Positions 7,871 through 25,173 of a DNA stretch of 64,000 nt are shown here, piece by piece. Under the pieces are notes generated by a model. The model was not told where the DNA came from. It saw only the letters and a list, made by a program, of their open reading frames with translations, and made no database searches. The translations under genes and the position numbers were made by a program. The stretch is taken from NCBI GenBank assembly GCA_050247515.1, contig JBFWUB010000006.1:62001-126000 (forward strand). The letters are read 5' to 3'. Position 1 is the stretch's first letter; the number at the start of each line of letters is the position of its first letter. Source of the stretch: RAM1 sp050247515 (GTDB lineage: Bacteria > Pseudomonadota > Gammaproteobacteria > Burkholderiales > Burkholderiaceae_C).

Positions 7871-8431
7871 TTATACGGCGCCCGCGCGCCTGAAGCCAAA
7901 CAGCCAGGCCAGCAGCAGCGCCGGAAACTGCGCCACGGCCGCGTTGTAGCGCGCCACGGCGTCGTTGAATTGCGCCTGCGCCTTGGCGGTTTCAGCGGCG
8001 TGCTGGCGCCACTGCGCGGCCACGGCGTCGGGCAGCGACGATCCGGCAAGGTCATTGGCGTCCCGCTGCAGGCGCTGCCACGCCGTGCCCAGCACATCCT
8101 GCGCGGCGGCCAGCGCTGCCGCGGCTTCGGCTTGCAGCGGCCGGGGCCGCATGGCCGCCAGCGCCACCGACAGCTGGTCCGCGGCCCCGCGCAGCGCGGC
8201 CCACAGCAGCATGATGTCGTCCATCAGCTCCGCGGGTTGCGTCTGTCGCGGCGCCCGCGCCCAGGCGGGCAGCGTTGCGTCCACCAGCGCCAGTTGGCGC
8301 TGCCACTGCGTGTCCAGCACGCCAAAGGCCGTGATGATGTCGGCGCGCAGGCGCACCAGCCGGTTGTAAGCCCCCACGCCCCAGAACAGCAGCACCGCGC
8401 TTGCGGCCCACCAGCCGATTGATCCCGTCAT
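7871..8431 (-). CDS. LemA-like membrane-anchored protein
   Basis: A 186-residue protein with the LemA pattern: an N-terminal membrane segment (about residues 6-20, WWAASAVLLFWGVGAYN), then YNRLVRLRADI, a long helical bundle, and the C-terminal signature NDAVARYNAAVAQFPALLLA followed by GFRRA. LemA proteins have a cytosolic or periplasmic helical domain of poorly known role. The start at 8431 is chosen because it places the membrane segment at the N-terminus and lies just after the rpoC terminator; no good ribosome site is visible. Longer starts would run through that terminator. Only 12 nt separate the gene from the terminator T-run, so it may live on read-through. Confidence 0.75.
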   Translation of the reverse strand: MTGSIGWWAASAVLLFWGVGAYNRLVRLRADIITAFGVLDTQWQRQLALVDATLPAWARAPRQTQPAELMDDIMLLWAALRGAADQLSVALAAMRPRPLQAEAAAALAAAQDVLGTAWQRLQRDANDLAGSSLPDAVAAQWRQHAAETAKAQAQFNDAVARYNAAVAQFPALLLAWLFGFRRAGAV

Positions 8432-8442
8432 GGCGCGACTAT

Positions 8443-8482
8443 AAAGAAAAACGCCCCACGTCCGCGCTGGCGGCCGTGGGGC
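8443..8482 (-). terminator. Intrinsic terminator of the rpoBC operon
   Basis: On the minus strand GCCCCACG and CGTGGGGC pair around a 14-nt GC-rich loop (8453-8482) and are followed by GTTTTTCTTT. It lies 56 nt beyond the rpoC stop. Confidence 0.85.
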
Positions 8483-8538
8483 ATTCATGAGGCTCATCGG
8501 GCCGGCACCCCGCGGGGCGTCAGTCCGTGGCGCGCGGC

Positions 8539-12762
<4,224 letters not shown>

Positions 12763-12789
12763 GAGTTAAATCCTTGTTCCTTCCTGCAA

Positions 12790-16902
<4,113 letters not shown>

Positions 16903-17061
16903 GAGATCTCCGGGCTATGAGCTCTTAGCAACTGTCACGCCCCGGCCGGATCGGACGAGGGGCATTCCTGGTGGGTTGGCCACTACCAACCATGGCGGAC
17001 GGCGATGCATTGCACATCGCCCGAACCAGGGCATCTTCTGCAGTCGGGGTCAGAAGACACT

Positions 17062-17092
17062 CATAAGGGCTGCACCTTTTGCAGCACTTATG
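17062..17092 (-). promoter_or_regulatory. Hairpin in the rplL-rpoB spacer (rpoB-proximal)
   Basis: CATAAG-GCTGC and GCAGC-CTTATG form a nearly perfect stem with a short T-rich loop about 160 nt before the rpoB start. No T run follows, so it is more likely a processing or stability element than a terminator. Confidence 0.45.
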
Positions 17093-17120
17093 AATGCGTT
17101 CTTCACGCATCCTTGAAGCA

Positions 17121-17159
17121 CCAAAGGCTGGAGGCCCTTTCGGAGCACTCCAGCCTTGG
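17121..17159 (-). promoter_or_regulatory. rplL-rpoB attenuator-like hairpin
   Basis: On the minus strand CCAAGGCTGGAG and CTCCAGCCTTTGG pair 12 nt after the rplL stop. The stem is followed by TGCTTC rather than a T run, so termination should be partial. This is where many bacteria reduce transcription between ribosomal protein and polymerase genes. Confidence 0.6.
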
Positions 17160-17171
17160 GCGCGGGTCGAA

Positions 17172-17549
17172 TTACTTGAGTTCGACCTTGGCGCCGGCTT
17201 CTTCCAGCTTCTTCTTGGCTGCTTCGGCGTCGGCCTTGGCAATGCCTTCCTTGACGGCCTTGGGAGCGCCATCGACCATGTCCTTGGCTTCCTTCAGGCC
17301 CAGACCGGTGATTTCGCGCACGGCCTTGATGACGGACACCTTGTTCGCGCCGGCTTCGAGCAGCACGACGTTGAACTCGGTCTTCTCTTCAGCGGCCGGG
17401 GCAGCACCACCACCGCCACCGGCGGCGGGGGCAGCCATGGCGGCGGCGCTCACGCCAAACTTCTCTTCGATGGCTTTCACCAGGTCGTTGAGTTCCATGA
17501 CCGTCATGCTGTCCAGCGAGGTCAGAAATGCGTCTTTATCGAATGCCAT
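17172..17549 (-). CDS. rplL: Ribosomal protein bL12 (L7/L12)
   Basis: A complete 125-residue stalk protein that recruits translation factors. The N-terminal dimerisation part (MAFDKDAFLTSLDSMTVMEL) contacts L10. A flexible Ala/Gly hinge (PAAGGGGGAAPAAEE) follows, then the C-terminal factor-binding domain (VIKAVREITGLGLKEAKDMV). It lies 38 nt after rplJ. The hairpin just beyond its stop probably sets the rplL:rpoB ratio. Confidence 0.98.
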   Translation of the reverse strand: MAFDKDAFLTSLDSMTVMELNDLVKAIEEKFGVSAAAMAAPAAGGGGGAAPAAEEKTEFNVVLLEAGANKVSVIKAVREITGLGLKEAKDMVDGAPKAVKEGIAKADAEAAKKKLEEAGAKVELK

Positions 17550-17587
17550 TTTGATTTCCTAAATAGATTGGTACGTTTGCCGCGCGA

Positions 17588-18115
17588 TCAAGCCGCGGCG
17601 GCCTCGGCTGCCGGTTGCTCGACAGCACCTTCGCCACGCTTTGCCGCGAGCGCGCCCAGCACGACGGCCGTGCGCGAGATCGGGGACATCAGCAAGCCAC
17701 ACAGCTGGGCCAGCAACACTTCCTTGGAGGGAATGTTGGCCAGGGCTTTCACGCCGTTGACATCCAGCGGCTTGCCACCGTAGGCGCCACCACGAATAAC
17801 CAGCTTGTCGTTGGTCTTCGCGAAGTCGGCCACCACCTTGGCGGCGGCCGTTGCGTCCACGGAGAAGCCATAGATCAGCGGGCCGGTCATCTGGTCGCCG
17901 ACGACTTCAAACGCGCTGCCAGCGACAGCACGGCGGGCCAGGGTGTTCTTCAGAACACTCAGGTTCACGCCCTTGCTGCGCGCATCGTTGCGCAGTTTGG
18001 TCATGTCAGCGACCGTGATGCCGCGGTATTCCGCCATCACCAGCGTTTGAGCTTTAGCGGCGAGGCTGGTCACTTCATCAATGACCGCTTGCTTCTCACT
18101 GCGATTCAGACTCAA
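17588..18115 (-). CDS. rplJ: Ribosomal protein uL10
   Basis: A complete 175-residue stalk-base protein that binds 23S rRNA and carries the L7/L12 dimers. The start is a TTG at 18115 (MSLNRSEKQAVIDEV), supported by AAGGAG 7 nt upstream and by alignment of the N-terminus with the family; there is no ATG in the right place. Typical motifs include YRGITVADMTKLRNDAR and the C-terminal helix that binds L7/L12. It is preceded by a 237-nt leader, the usual site for autoregulation by the L10-L12 complex. Confidence 0.97.
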   Translation of the reverse strand: MSLNRSEKQAVIDEVTSLAAKAQTLVMAEYRGITVADMTKLRNDARSKGVNLSVLKNTLARRAVAGSAFEVVGDQMTGPLIYGFSVDATAAAKVVADFAKTNDKLVIRGGAYGGKPLDVNGVKALANIPSKEVLLAQLCGLLMSPISRTAVVLGALAAKRGEGAVEQPAAEAAAA

Positions 18116-18119
18116 GGTC

Positions 18120-18310
18120 TACTCCTTCAAATGCGCCTTCGGGTTGGAATCCTCCGGCGCGCCTTAGTTTCAGCGACCAACTGTTTTCAGGAAATCTCTC
18201 AATTCCGTCTGCAGCGGGATCGCCATCTGCGTTGGCTTTCAGATTAAGCGCATTGCTGCGCGCCAACGGTCCTGGATGGCCCGCGGCAGTCTTGCAACCG
18301 CCACGACCCA
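18120..18310 (-). promoter_or_regulatory. Putative L10 leader (autoregulatory rplJ 5' region)
   Basis: The 237-nt gap between rplA and rplJ has no open frame but carries paired segments and the stretch AACGCAGATGGCGATCCC followed by CAGACGGAATTGAGAG, resembling the kinked L10-binding leader of proteobacteria. A strong hairpin without a T run (GGCCGGCC repeated, 18318-18339) lies just after the rplA stop. The family match is by eye only. Confidence 0.45.
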
Positions 18311-18352
18311 CCACATCGGCCGGCCCTTTCAGGCCGGCCAGATTTCATGCTG

Positions 18353-19048
18353 TCAAGCCTGCAGGGTCTGCGTGTCCACGCGGACACCCACACCCATGGT
18401 GGACGAAACAGCCACTTTGCGCAGGTACACACCCTTGCTGGACGCCGGCTTGGCCTTGTTCAGGGCCTCGATCAGCGCAGCCAGGTTGCCCTGCAGTTTG
18501 TCGTTGTCAAACGAACGGCGGCCGATCGTGCCGTGCACGATCCCGGCCTTGTCAACGCGGAACTGCACCTGGCCTGCCTTGGCGTTCTTGACCGCGGTGG
18601 CCACATCGGGCGTCACGGTGCCAACCTTGGGGTTGGGCATCAGGCCGCGCGGGCCCAGGATCTGGCCCAGCGTACCGACAATGCGCATGGCATCCGGGGC
18701 GGCGATCACGACGTCGAAGGGCATGTCACCCGCCTTCACCATGGCAGCCAGGTCGTCCATGCCGACGATGTCGGCACCGGCAGCCTTGGCTTCCTCGGCC
18801 TTGGCGCCCTGGGCGAACACGGCCACGCGCTTGGTCTTGCCGGTGCCATTGGGCATCACGACGGCGCCACGCACCACCTGGTCCGACTTCTTGGCGTCAA
18901 TGCCCAGCTGCACGGCCACGTCGATGGATTCATCGAACTTGGCGGTGGCGGCTTCCTTGACGATCACCAGTGCCTCGGTCAGGGCGTACAGCTTGTTGCT
19001 GTCAACCTTGCCCTGCAGGGCCTTTTGCTTCTTGGTGAGCTTGGTCAT
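18353..19048 (-). CDS. rplA: Ribosomal protein uL1
   Basis: A complete 231-residue protein of the L1 stalk, which moves deacylated tRNA out of the E site. It also represses its own operon in many bacteria by binding the mRNA near rplK. Signature segments are present (AVVMPNGTGKTKRVAVFA; GPRGLMPNPKVGTV). Its start codon directly follows the rplK stop, so the two are translationally coupled. A GC hairpin after its stop separates it from rplJ. Confidence 0.98.
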   Translation of the reverse strand: MTKLTKKQKALQGKVDSNKLYALTEALVIVKEAATAKFDESIDVAVQLGIDAKKSDQVVRGAVVMPNGTGKTKRVAVFAQGAKAEEAKAAGADIVGMDDLAAMVKAGDMPFDVVIAAPDAMRIVGTLGQILGPRGLMPNPKVGTVTPDVATAVKNAKAGQVQFRVDKAGIVHGTIGRRSFDNDKLQGNLAALIEALNKAKPASSKGVYLRKVAVSSTMGVGVRVDTQTLQA

Positions 19049-19480
19049 TTACACACCCTCCACGGTGATGCCCATGGAACGGGCGGAGCCTGCCAGTGTG
19101 CGGATCGCGGCATCCACGCTTGCGGCATTCATGTCCTTGAGCTTGGTCTTGGCGATTTCCTCGAGCTGGGCGCGCGTGATCTTGCCGACCTTGTCGCTGT
19201 GCGGCTTGGAAGAACCCTTGTCCAGCTTGATGGCCTTCTTGATCAGAACCGTTGCGGGCGGTGTCTTGATGATGAAGGTGAAGCTCTTGTCCGCGAACGC
19301 GGTGATCACCACCGGCAACGGCAGCCCGGGCTCAACGCCCTGGGTCTGGGCGTTGAACGCCTTGCAGAACTCCATGATGTTCAGGCCGCGCTGGCCCAGT
19401 GCCGGGCCGATGGGCGGCGACGGATTGGCTTTGCCTGCAGGAACCTGCAGCTTCACAAAACCGACGATTTTTTTCGCCAT
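19049..19480 (-). CDS. rplK: Ribosomal protein uL11
   Basis: A complete 143-residue protein of the GTPase-associated centre. The N-terminal proline-rich segment VPAGKANPSPPIGPALGQRG, needed for RelA and release-factor function, and the C-terminal rRNA-binding domain (KITRAQLEEIAKTKLKDM; RSMGITVEG) are intact. A purine-rich site (GGAG) lies before the start. The 108 nt to nusG hold no gene. Confidence 0.98.
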   Translation of the reverse strand: MAKKIVGFVKLQVPAGKANPSPPIGPALGQRGLNIMEFCKAFNAQTQGVEPGLPLPVVITAFADKSFTFIIKTPPATVLIKKAIKLDKGSSKPHSDKVGKITRAQLEEIAKTKLKDMNAASVDAAIRTLAGSARSMGITVEGV

Positions 19481-19588
19481 GGTTTTTTACTCCTTGCGGG
19501 TGATAGCGCTCTGGCTCTGGGCCAAAAGCTCCCCGGGGTTAACAGCTCAAAAACAGATCTCGCGCCGAGCCGTAAAGCGCGAAACGGA

Positions 19589-20176
19589 TCAGGTCTTTTC
19601 GACCTGGGAAAACTCAAGCTCGACGGGCGTGGCACGACCAAAAATCGTGACGGACACGCGAACCTTGCTTTTCTCGTAGTTGACCTCTTCCACCGTGCCA
19701 TTGAAGTCGGTGAACGGGCCTTCCTTGACACGCACATACTCGCCCACGACAAACTCGACCTTGTGGCGCGGCTTGTCGGTGCCCTCCTGCATCTGGCTCA
19801 CGATCTTCTGGACCTCGTCCTCGGAGATCGGCGCCGGGCGGTTCTTGGCGCCACCTACAAAGCCCGTGACCTTGTTGGTGTGCTTGACCAGGTGCCAGGT
19901 GTCGTCGTCCATGACCATTTCCACCAGCACATAACCGGGGAAAAAGCGACGCTCGGTGGTACGCTTCTGGCCGTTCTTGACCTCGACCACTTCTTCGGTG
20001 GGCACCAGGATACGGCCAAACTTGGCCTGCATGCCGGCCCGGTTGATGCGCTCGATGATGTTGCGCTCAACCGCCTTTTCCATGCCCGAATAGGCGTGCA
20101 CCACGTACCACCGCAGATCCGGGTTCGCCGGTGTGGCGGGGGTAGCGTCTGCAGCAGAGGTTTCAGCTTCAGTCAT
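19589..20176 (-). CDS. nusG: Transcription elongation/termination factor NusG
   Basis: A complete 195-residue NusG. The N-terminal domain (RWYVVHAYSGMEKAVERNI) binds the polymerase clamp. The C-terminal KOW domain (VGEYVRVKEGPFTDFNGTVE) binds Rho or ribosomal protein S10. An extra 20-residue Ala/Thr-rich stretch precedes the fold, as in other Burkholderiales. The ATG directly abuts the secE stop, so coupling is likely. Confidence 0.98.
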   Translation of the reverse strand: MTEAETSAADATPATPANPDLRWYVVHAYSGMEKAVERNIIERINRAGMQAKFGRILVPTEEVVEVKNGQKRTTERRFFPGYVLVEMVMDDDTWHLVKHTNKVTGFVGGAKNRPAPISEDEVQKIVSQMQEGTDKPRHKVEFVVGEYVRVKEGPFTDFNGTVEEVNYEKSKVRVSVTIFGRATPVELEFSQVEKT

Positions 20177-20560
20177 TTACTTTTTCCAGCCCAGGATGAG
20201 GTCATAGAAAACCCACTCCAGAGTCTTGTCAGTCAGCCAGAGGAACAACGCCATAACCACCACGAAGGCGAACACGTAAGCCGTGATCTGGATAGCCTCT
20301 TTGCGGGTGGGCCAGACAACCTTCTTGACTTCGCGCCATGCATCACGGCCAAAGGCGACAAACTCCTTGCCGGACTCGGATGTGGCGAACACCACCACGG
20401 CGGCACCCAAGCCCACCAGCAAGGCACCCCACTGGGCGATCTGCCCCTGCTTGCCCAGCAGGTAGAAGCCCACAAAGGCAGCGATAACCAGTGCCACGGC
20501 CGCAACCAGCTTGGCTTTGTCGGCTCCGGTACTGACAGTTTCAACTTGCGAAGTGGCCAT
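20177..20560 (-). CDS. secE: Preprotein translocase subunit SecE
   Basis: A 127-residue inner-membrane protein of the SecYEG channel, the same length as the E. coli form. Two membrane segments lie near residues 20-36 and 40-60. The conserved amphipathic helix and third segment follow (REVKKVVWPTRKEAIQITAYVFAFVVV). It is encoded between tRNA-Trp and nusG, the common proteobacterial order. Confidence 0.96.
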   Translation of the reverse strand: MATSQVETVSTGADKAKLVAAVALVIAAFVGFYLLGKQGQIAQWGALLVGLGAAVVVFATSESGKEFVAFGRDAWREVKKVVWPTRKEAIQITAYVFAFVVVMALFLWLTDKTLEWVFYDLILGWKK

Positions 20561-20607
20561 TTTTGGCTTGTTCCTGCTTCAGATTCAACGCGTCCCTTGA
20601 AGAGACT

Positions 20608-20632
20608 AAGCCCGTCACTGCGTGACGGGCTT
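20608..20632 (-). promoter_or_regulatory. Hairpin between tRNA-Trp and secE
   Basis: AAGCCCGTCA and TGACGGGCTT form a perfect 10-bp stem with a 5-nt loop. On the minus strand it is followed by AGTCTC rather than a T run, so it probably acts as an RNA-processing or partial termination point separating the tRNA from secE-nusG. Confidence 0.5.
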
Positions 20633-20649
20633 GGTTTTCGCCACTCAGG

Positions 20650-20725
20650 TGGCAGGGGCAGTAGGAATCGAACCTACAACCTTCGGTTTTGGAGACCGAC
20701 GCTCTGCCAATTGAGCTATACCCCT
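20650..20725 (-). tRNA. tRNA-Trp (CCA)
   Basis: A 76-nt cloverleaf with encoded CCA. The anticodon stem is TCGGT/ACCGA and the loop CTCCAAA gives anticodon CCA. The T-arm GTAGG-TTCGATT-CCTAC is regular and the acceptor AGGGGTA/TGCCCCT pairs fully with one G-U. It lies 6 nt after the tuf stop, so it must be excised from the tuf-secE transcript. Confidence 0.97.
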
Positions 20726-20731
20726 GTGGAA

Positions 20732-21922
<1,191 letters not shown>

Positions 21923-21964
21923 TTTTCGACTCCGAAAAAGTAACTAGATCAACATCCACAAAAC

Positions 21965-22039
<75 letters not shown>

Positions 22040-22071
22040 GAAAATCTTTCGCCGCGCGCCTGGATTGACTG

Positions 22072-22145
22072 TGGAGCGGGAGACGGGAATCGAACCCGCG
22101 TCATTAGCTTGGAAGGCTAGGGTTCTACCATTGAACTACTCCCGC
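22072..22145 (-). tRNA. tRNA-Gly (TCC)
   Basis: A 74-nt cloverleaf with encoded CCA and anticodon TCC in the loop CTTCCAA. Acceptor GCGGGAG/CTCCCGC is perfect and the T-loop is TTCGATT. The top pair of the anticodon stem is C27 opposite A43, a mismatch; T27-A43 would be regular. Confidence 0.95.
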
Positions 22146-22238
22146 GTCGGGCGCAAACTTCAACGACCCTTGCAGGCTCCCCAGAGCGCCACACAAATCA
22201 ATCTTCAACACATTTCGCCAAGCCCCAAAAAAAGGAAC

Positions 22239-22324
22239 TGGTGGAGGAGGCTGGATTCGAACCAGCGTAGGCGTAAGCCAACAGATTTACAGTCTGCCCC
22301 CTTTAGCCACTCGGGCACCCCTCC
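22239..22324 (-). tRNA. tRNA-Tyr (GTA)
   Basis: An 86-nt class II tRNA with a long variable arm and encoded CCA. Anticodon stem GCAGA/TCTGT and loop CTGTAAA give anticodon GTA. The T-arm is GCTGG-TTCGAAT-CCAGC. Its 5' end lies only 7 nt beyond the predicted 3' splice site of the group II intron, making it the first gene of the tRNA-tuf-rpo operon. Confidence 0.96.
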
Positions 22325-22367
22325 GGGTAGGGTAGGAATAGGCCATTGCTGACCTACTCCCCCCTCA

Positions 22368-22401
22368 GAACCGGACTTGCGACTTTCACCGCATCCGGCT
22401 C
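22368..22401 (-). ncRNA. Group II intron domain V
   Basis: A 34-nt hairpin starting GAGCCGGATGCGG and ending AAGTCCGGTTC. It has the AGC catalytic triad at its base, the GAAA loop and the two-base bulge. This is the most conserved part of group II ribozymes, and its intact form argues that the intron is catalytically competent. Confidence 0.88.
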
Positions 22402-22472
22402 AAGCACAACTCATCCAAATTCAAGCTAGCCTGCCATTATATGGTGTTTTGGTTTCGCTGGAATCTGGCTTC

Positions 22473-24179
22473 CTAAACCCCTTGCGGGGCCGGTTTTGCC
22501 ACAGTCAACCGTTTGACGTGCAACTGCCCATGACAGACCGGGTGCATGAGCACCCGGTTGGACAGCAGGTCAGACCCGCCGTCCACTTTCCGGACGATAT
22601 GGTGGTCGTGCCACCCGGTTTCCCGGGTTATGGCCGTACCACATGCCACGCAGTTCCCCGACTGAGACTTGTACAGCTGAGTCAACGCCTTGCGGTAGCC
22701 GATGCTTTGCAGCATCCGTTTTCCGCGCAGCTCCTCTCCATACAGCTCCCATTTCGGATCAAAGGGGTTGTAGTCTCCCTTGATCTTCATGTGCCGGGTG
22801 ATGGCCGTATCTGCGAGCAGATTCAGCCGAACCGATTGCCATGTGCCGTCGTCCGCAGGTCGTGCGGCGGCGAACTCAGTGCGGTCGTCCAAATGCTTCC
22901 AATACTTCTGGAAGCACCAGGTCGGACTTTTCTTCGGGTGCCGTCGCCGCGCCCAGCGCGTTAGCCGCCAATGAATCAGCGAATCCAACTTGCTGAACGT
23001 TTCTTTCGCGACCACTGGTTGGTGGTACTGAGCCCAACCCCGAAGGATCGGATTCAGCTTCTCTATCAGGTCAACCTGCTTCACCATCAGGTGACTCTTG
23101 ATGACTTCCGCCACCTTGTCGTAGAACGCTTTCGCGTTCTTCCGGCTCGGCTTGATGAGCAGAGTTCCGCGGTACTTGCGGAAATTCCACCCCAGGAAGT
23201 CAAACCCATTGTCAATGTGGGTGACTCGCGTCTTTTCCGGTGACAGTCGCAGACCTCGTCGTGCGAGGAATGCTTCTATCCACGGCCGGACTTCGGTTTC
23301 GAGAACCTCCTTCGAGGCCCCCGTCACGATGAAGTCGTCGGCGTACCGGACCACATTGATCTTGAGCTTCCCGGCTTTCACCTTCCCCAACTTGGCACCG
23401 AGGTGCGCAAGCAGTTCCAGTTCCAGCCCGTTCAAGGTCACATTCGCCAGGGTTGGCGAGATGATGCCGCCTTGCGGCGTGCCCTCGTCGGTCAGTGTCA
23501 GCTGGCCCTTGTGGACCACTCCTGCCTTCAACCATCTTTTCAGGATCGTCGTGTTCATTCGAACGTGAGTCACCAGCCAGTCATGGTTGATGTGGTCGAA
23601 GCAACCTTGGATATCCGCTTCCAGTACCCATTGGGCCGAGGCCTTCTGGGACATGCAAACGAATACCTGGCTCATGGCGTCCGCCGTCGAGCGATTTCTC
23701 CGAAATCCGTAGGAGTTCGGATCGCTCGTGGACTCAGCCACAGGCTCAAGACTTAGCAGGTGGAGTGCCTGCATAGCCCGGTCGAACATGGTCGGAATAC
23801 CCAGAGGGCGCTCCTTCCCGTTCGGCTTGGGGATGTAGACCCGCCGCAGCGGCATCGGTCTATATCCTCTTTGCTGCTTCAACTTACCAACAGCCTTCCA
23901 TTTCAGGTCAGGCGTGTCCCAGAGCTCGCGATCGACCCCTGCCGTTTGCTTGCCTTGGTTTTCTGTCACTCGCCGTACCGCCAGTGCCCTGGCGGAGAAC
24001 GAGTGGGTCAGCGACCTTTGCAGGGCTTTCACCCTGCGCCAATCGCGTTCCTGCGTAGCCTTCGCTATGCGCTTCTGCGTCGTTCGCACGTTGCGCTCGA
24101 CCAGCCGCCAATCAATGGCGTGCCAGTCTTGCGGTTCGCGAGAAGACGCAGAATCATCATTGTTGATGATTGTTCTCAT
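22473..24179 (-). CDS. ltrA: Group II intron reverse transcriptase/maturase with HNH endonuclease
   Basis: A 568-residue intron-encoded protein in domain IV. The reverse transcriptase region runs from about residue 60 to 340 with GIPTMFDRAMQ, GTPQGGIISPTLAN and catalytic YADD at 279-282. The maturase (X) region follows (about 345-430, with LNPILRGWAQYHQ). At the C-terminus is an HNH nuclease with C510-xx-C513, D525-H526-H527, N541, and C549-H550. It binds and helps fold the intron RNA, nicks the target DNA and copies the intron into it. The ATG at 24179 is chosen because AGAGGAAA lies 5 nt upstream; a longer in-frame ATG exists at 24239. All motifs are intact. Confidence 0.95.
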   Translation of the reverse strand: MRTIINNDDSASSREPQDWHAIDWRLVERNVRTTQKRIAKATQERDWRRVKALQRSLTHSFSARALAVRRVTENQGKQTAGVDRELWDTPDLKWKAVGKLKQQRGYRPMPLRRVYIPKPNGKERPLGIPTMFDRAMQALHLLSLEPVAESTSDPNSYGFRRNRSTADAMSQVFVCMSQKASAQWVLEADIQGCFDHINHDWLVTHVRMNTTILKRWLKAGVVHKGQLTLTDEGTPQGGIISPTLANVTLNGLELELLAHLGAKLGKVKAGKLKINVVRYADDFIVTGASKEVLETEVRPWIEAFLARRGLRLSPEKTRVTHIDNGFDFLGWNFRKYRGTLLIKPSRKNAKAFYDKVAEVIKSHLMVKQVDLIEKLNPILRGWAQYHQPVVAKETFSKLDSLIHWRLTRWARRRHPKKSPTWCFQKYWKHLDDRTEFAAARPADDGTWQSVRLNLLADTAITRHMKIKGDYNPFDPKWELYGEELRGKRMLQSIGYRKALTQLYKSQSGNCVACGTAITRETGWHDHHIVRKVDGGSDLLSNRVLMHPVCHGQLHVKRLTVAKPAPQGV

Positions 24180-25109
24180 GCTTTTCCTCTTGGAAGTTAA
24201 TCCTTCGAGGACGCACGTCTCCCTGAAGGGATAGTGCATCCCTTCAGGGCGTTCATGAACGTTTGCAGCCGTCTAGCGACGATTGCACCGCGTGGAAGTC
24301 AGCACGCTTTCGCGTTGGGGCAAATCTGGAACCCCTATGTCACCCGCTACAGGCAACCATTCGCTTTTTCCACAATCCCATACCCCCTCACCCGTCAGGT
24401 CGCCTTGCGGCTTCCCTGCCCTCGCACTGACGTGCGTGGGCGGATAGTGGGGCTTACCACGTTCCCTGTTTCACCAGCACCGCTCACGCGATGATGTCCG
24501 TTTAGGGTCTACCTCTTCCGGAGCGGCATAGTGACGACGTGCACTCAGATTCGACAAGTGCAGCCAGCCAGCGTACCTTTTGGTTATGGCCTATCAGCAG
24601 ATTTGGCCACTCATTTCTTACCCGGATTCAAACAGTAGTTCAGTTACCTTACCCATGCGGAACTAGCCTAGCCCCTCCACCGCCTTCTGCTGGCAGTTTC
24701 CGACACAGCTCCTCGCGGAGTCGCGCCGCCGCTCACGCGGGGGTACATTGTCAGGAGGGCTTCACACAAGACCGTTACCGGCGATGCATGCCTCCGTAGG
24801 CTACTCACGGTCGTACGTGAGGTCACGGTCATTCGGCGATTGCTCGCTAAATGTGTGACAAGGCGAATCAGAGTTGAGCTCTGAGACTATCGTAGCCGCC
24901 AGCGAACTGGGGCGAGTGCGCATCACGGTCCTTCCAAGGCGAACCTCGGAGCTTCCGTCAGACTTGTTTCTGTTGCCAGAAGCAAGTGCACTTTGATAGA
25001 TCGGGTCTTGCACCCGATGGAATTGGCAGCGCAAGCGCAGACCAACACCTCTTGAATGCAGGCACATGGCCTGCCACGAGCGACGAAAACGTGTCGCACC
25101 GAACCTCGA

Positions 25110-25115
25110 AATATA
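25110..25115 (-). promoter_or_regulatory. -10 box of the probable tRNA-Tyr/tuf/rpo operon promoter
   Basis: TATATT on the minus strand, preceded by GTGC and followed by TCGAGGTTCG. GTGAAG stands 17 nt upstream as a weak -35. The predicted start is near 25102. If the intron is 22332-25099, removing it would leave this box only about 17 nt from tRNA-Tyr, the normal layout for a tRNA operon. Confidence 0.55.
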
Positions 25116-25173
25116 GCACGGTTTTATGTCCGCTTCACAGCCTTGTGTGCATTGAGCTGACAGAATCTGCCGG

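Larger units (their letters stand above)
22332..25099 (-). mobile_element. Group II intron with reverse transcriptase gene
   Basis: A retroelement of about 2.77 kb read on the minus strand. The 3' part has a canonical domain V (22368-22401) and a domain VI with a probable bulged A 8 nt before an AC end at 22332. The middle encodes a maturase. The 5' end is less sure: GTGCG at 25099-25095 fits the GUGYG start rule and opens with a small hairpin (GCGAC/GTCGC), while another possibility lies near 24833 (GTGAC). Between the 5' end and the protein gene (24180-25099) lie roughly 920 nt of structured domain I-III RNA with no convincing gene. The element appears complete and may still splice. Confidence 0.85.

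Noticed and set aside
24833..24837. GTGAC near 24833 as the 5' end of the group II intron
   Set aside because: It fits the GUGYG rule less well than GTGCG at 25099, and would leave about 270 nt of otherwise unexplained leader before the intron; kept only as a second choice.
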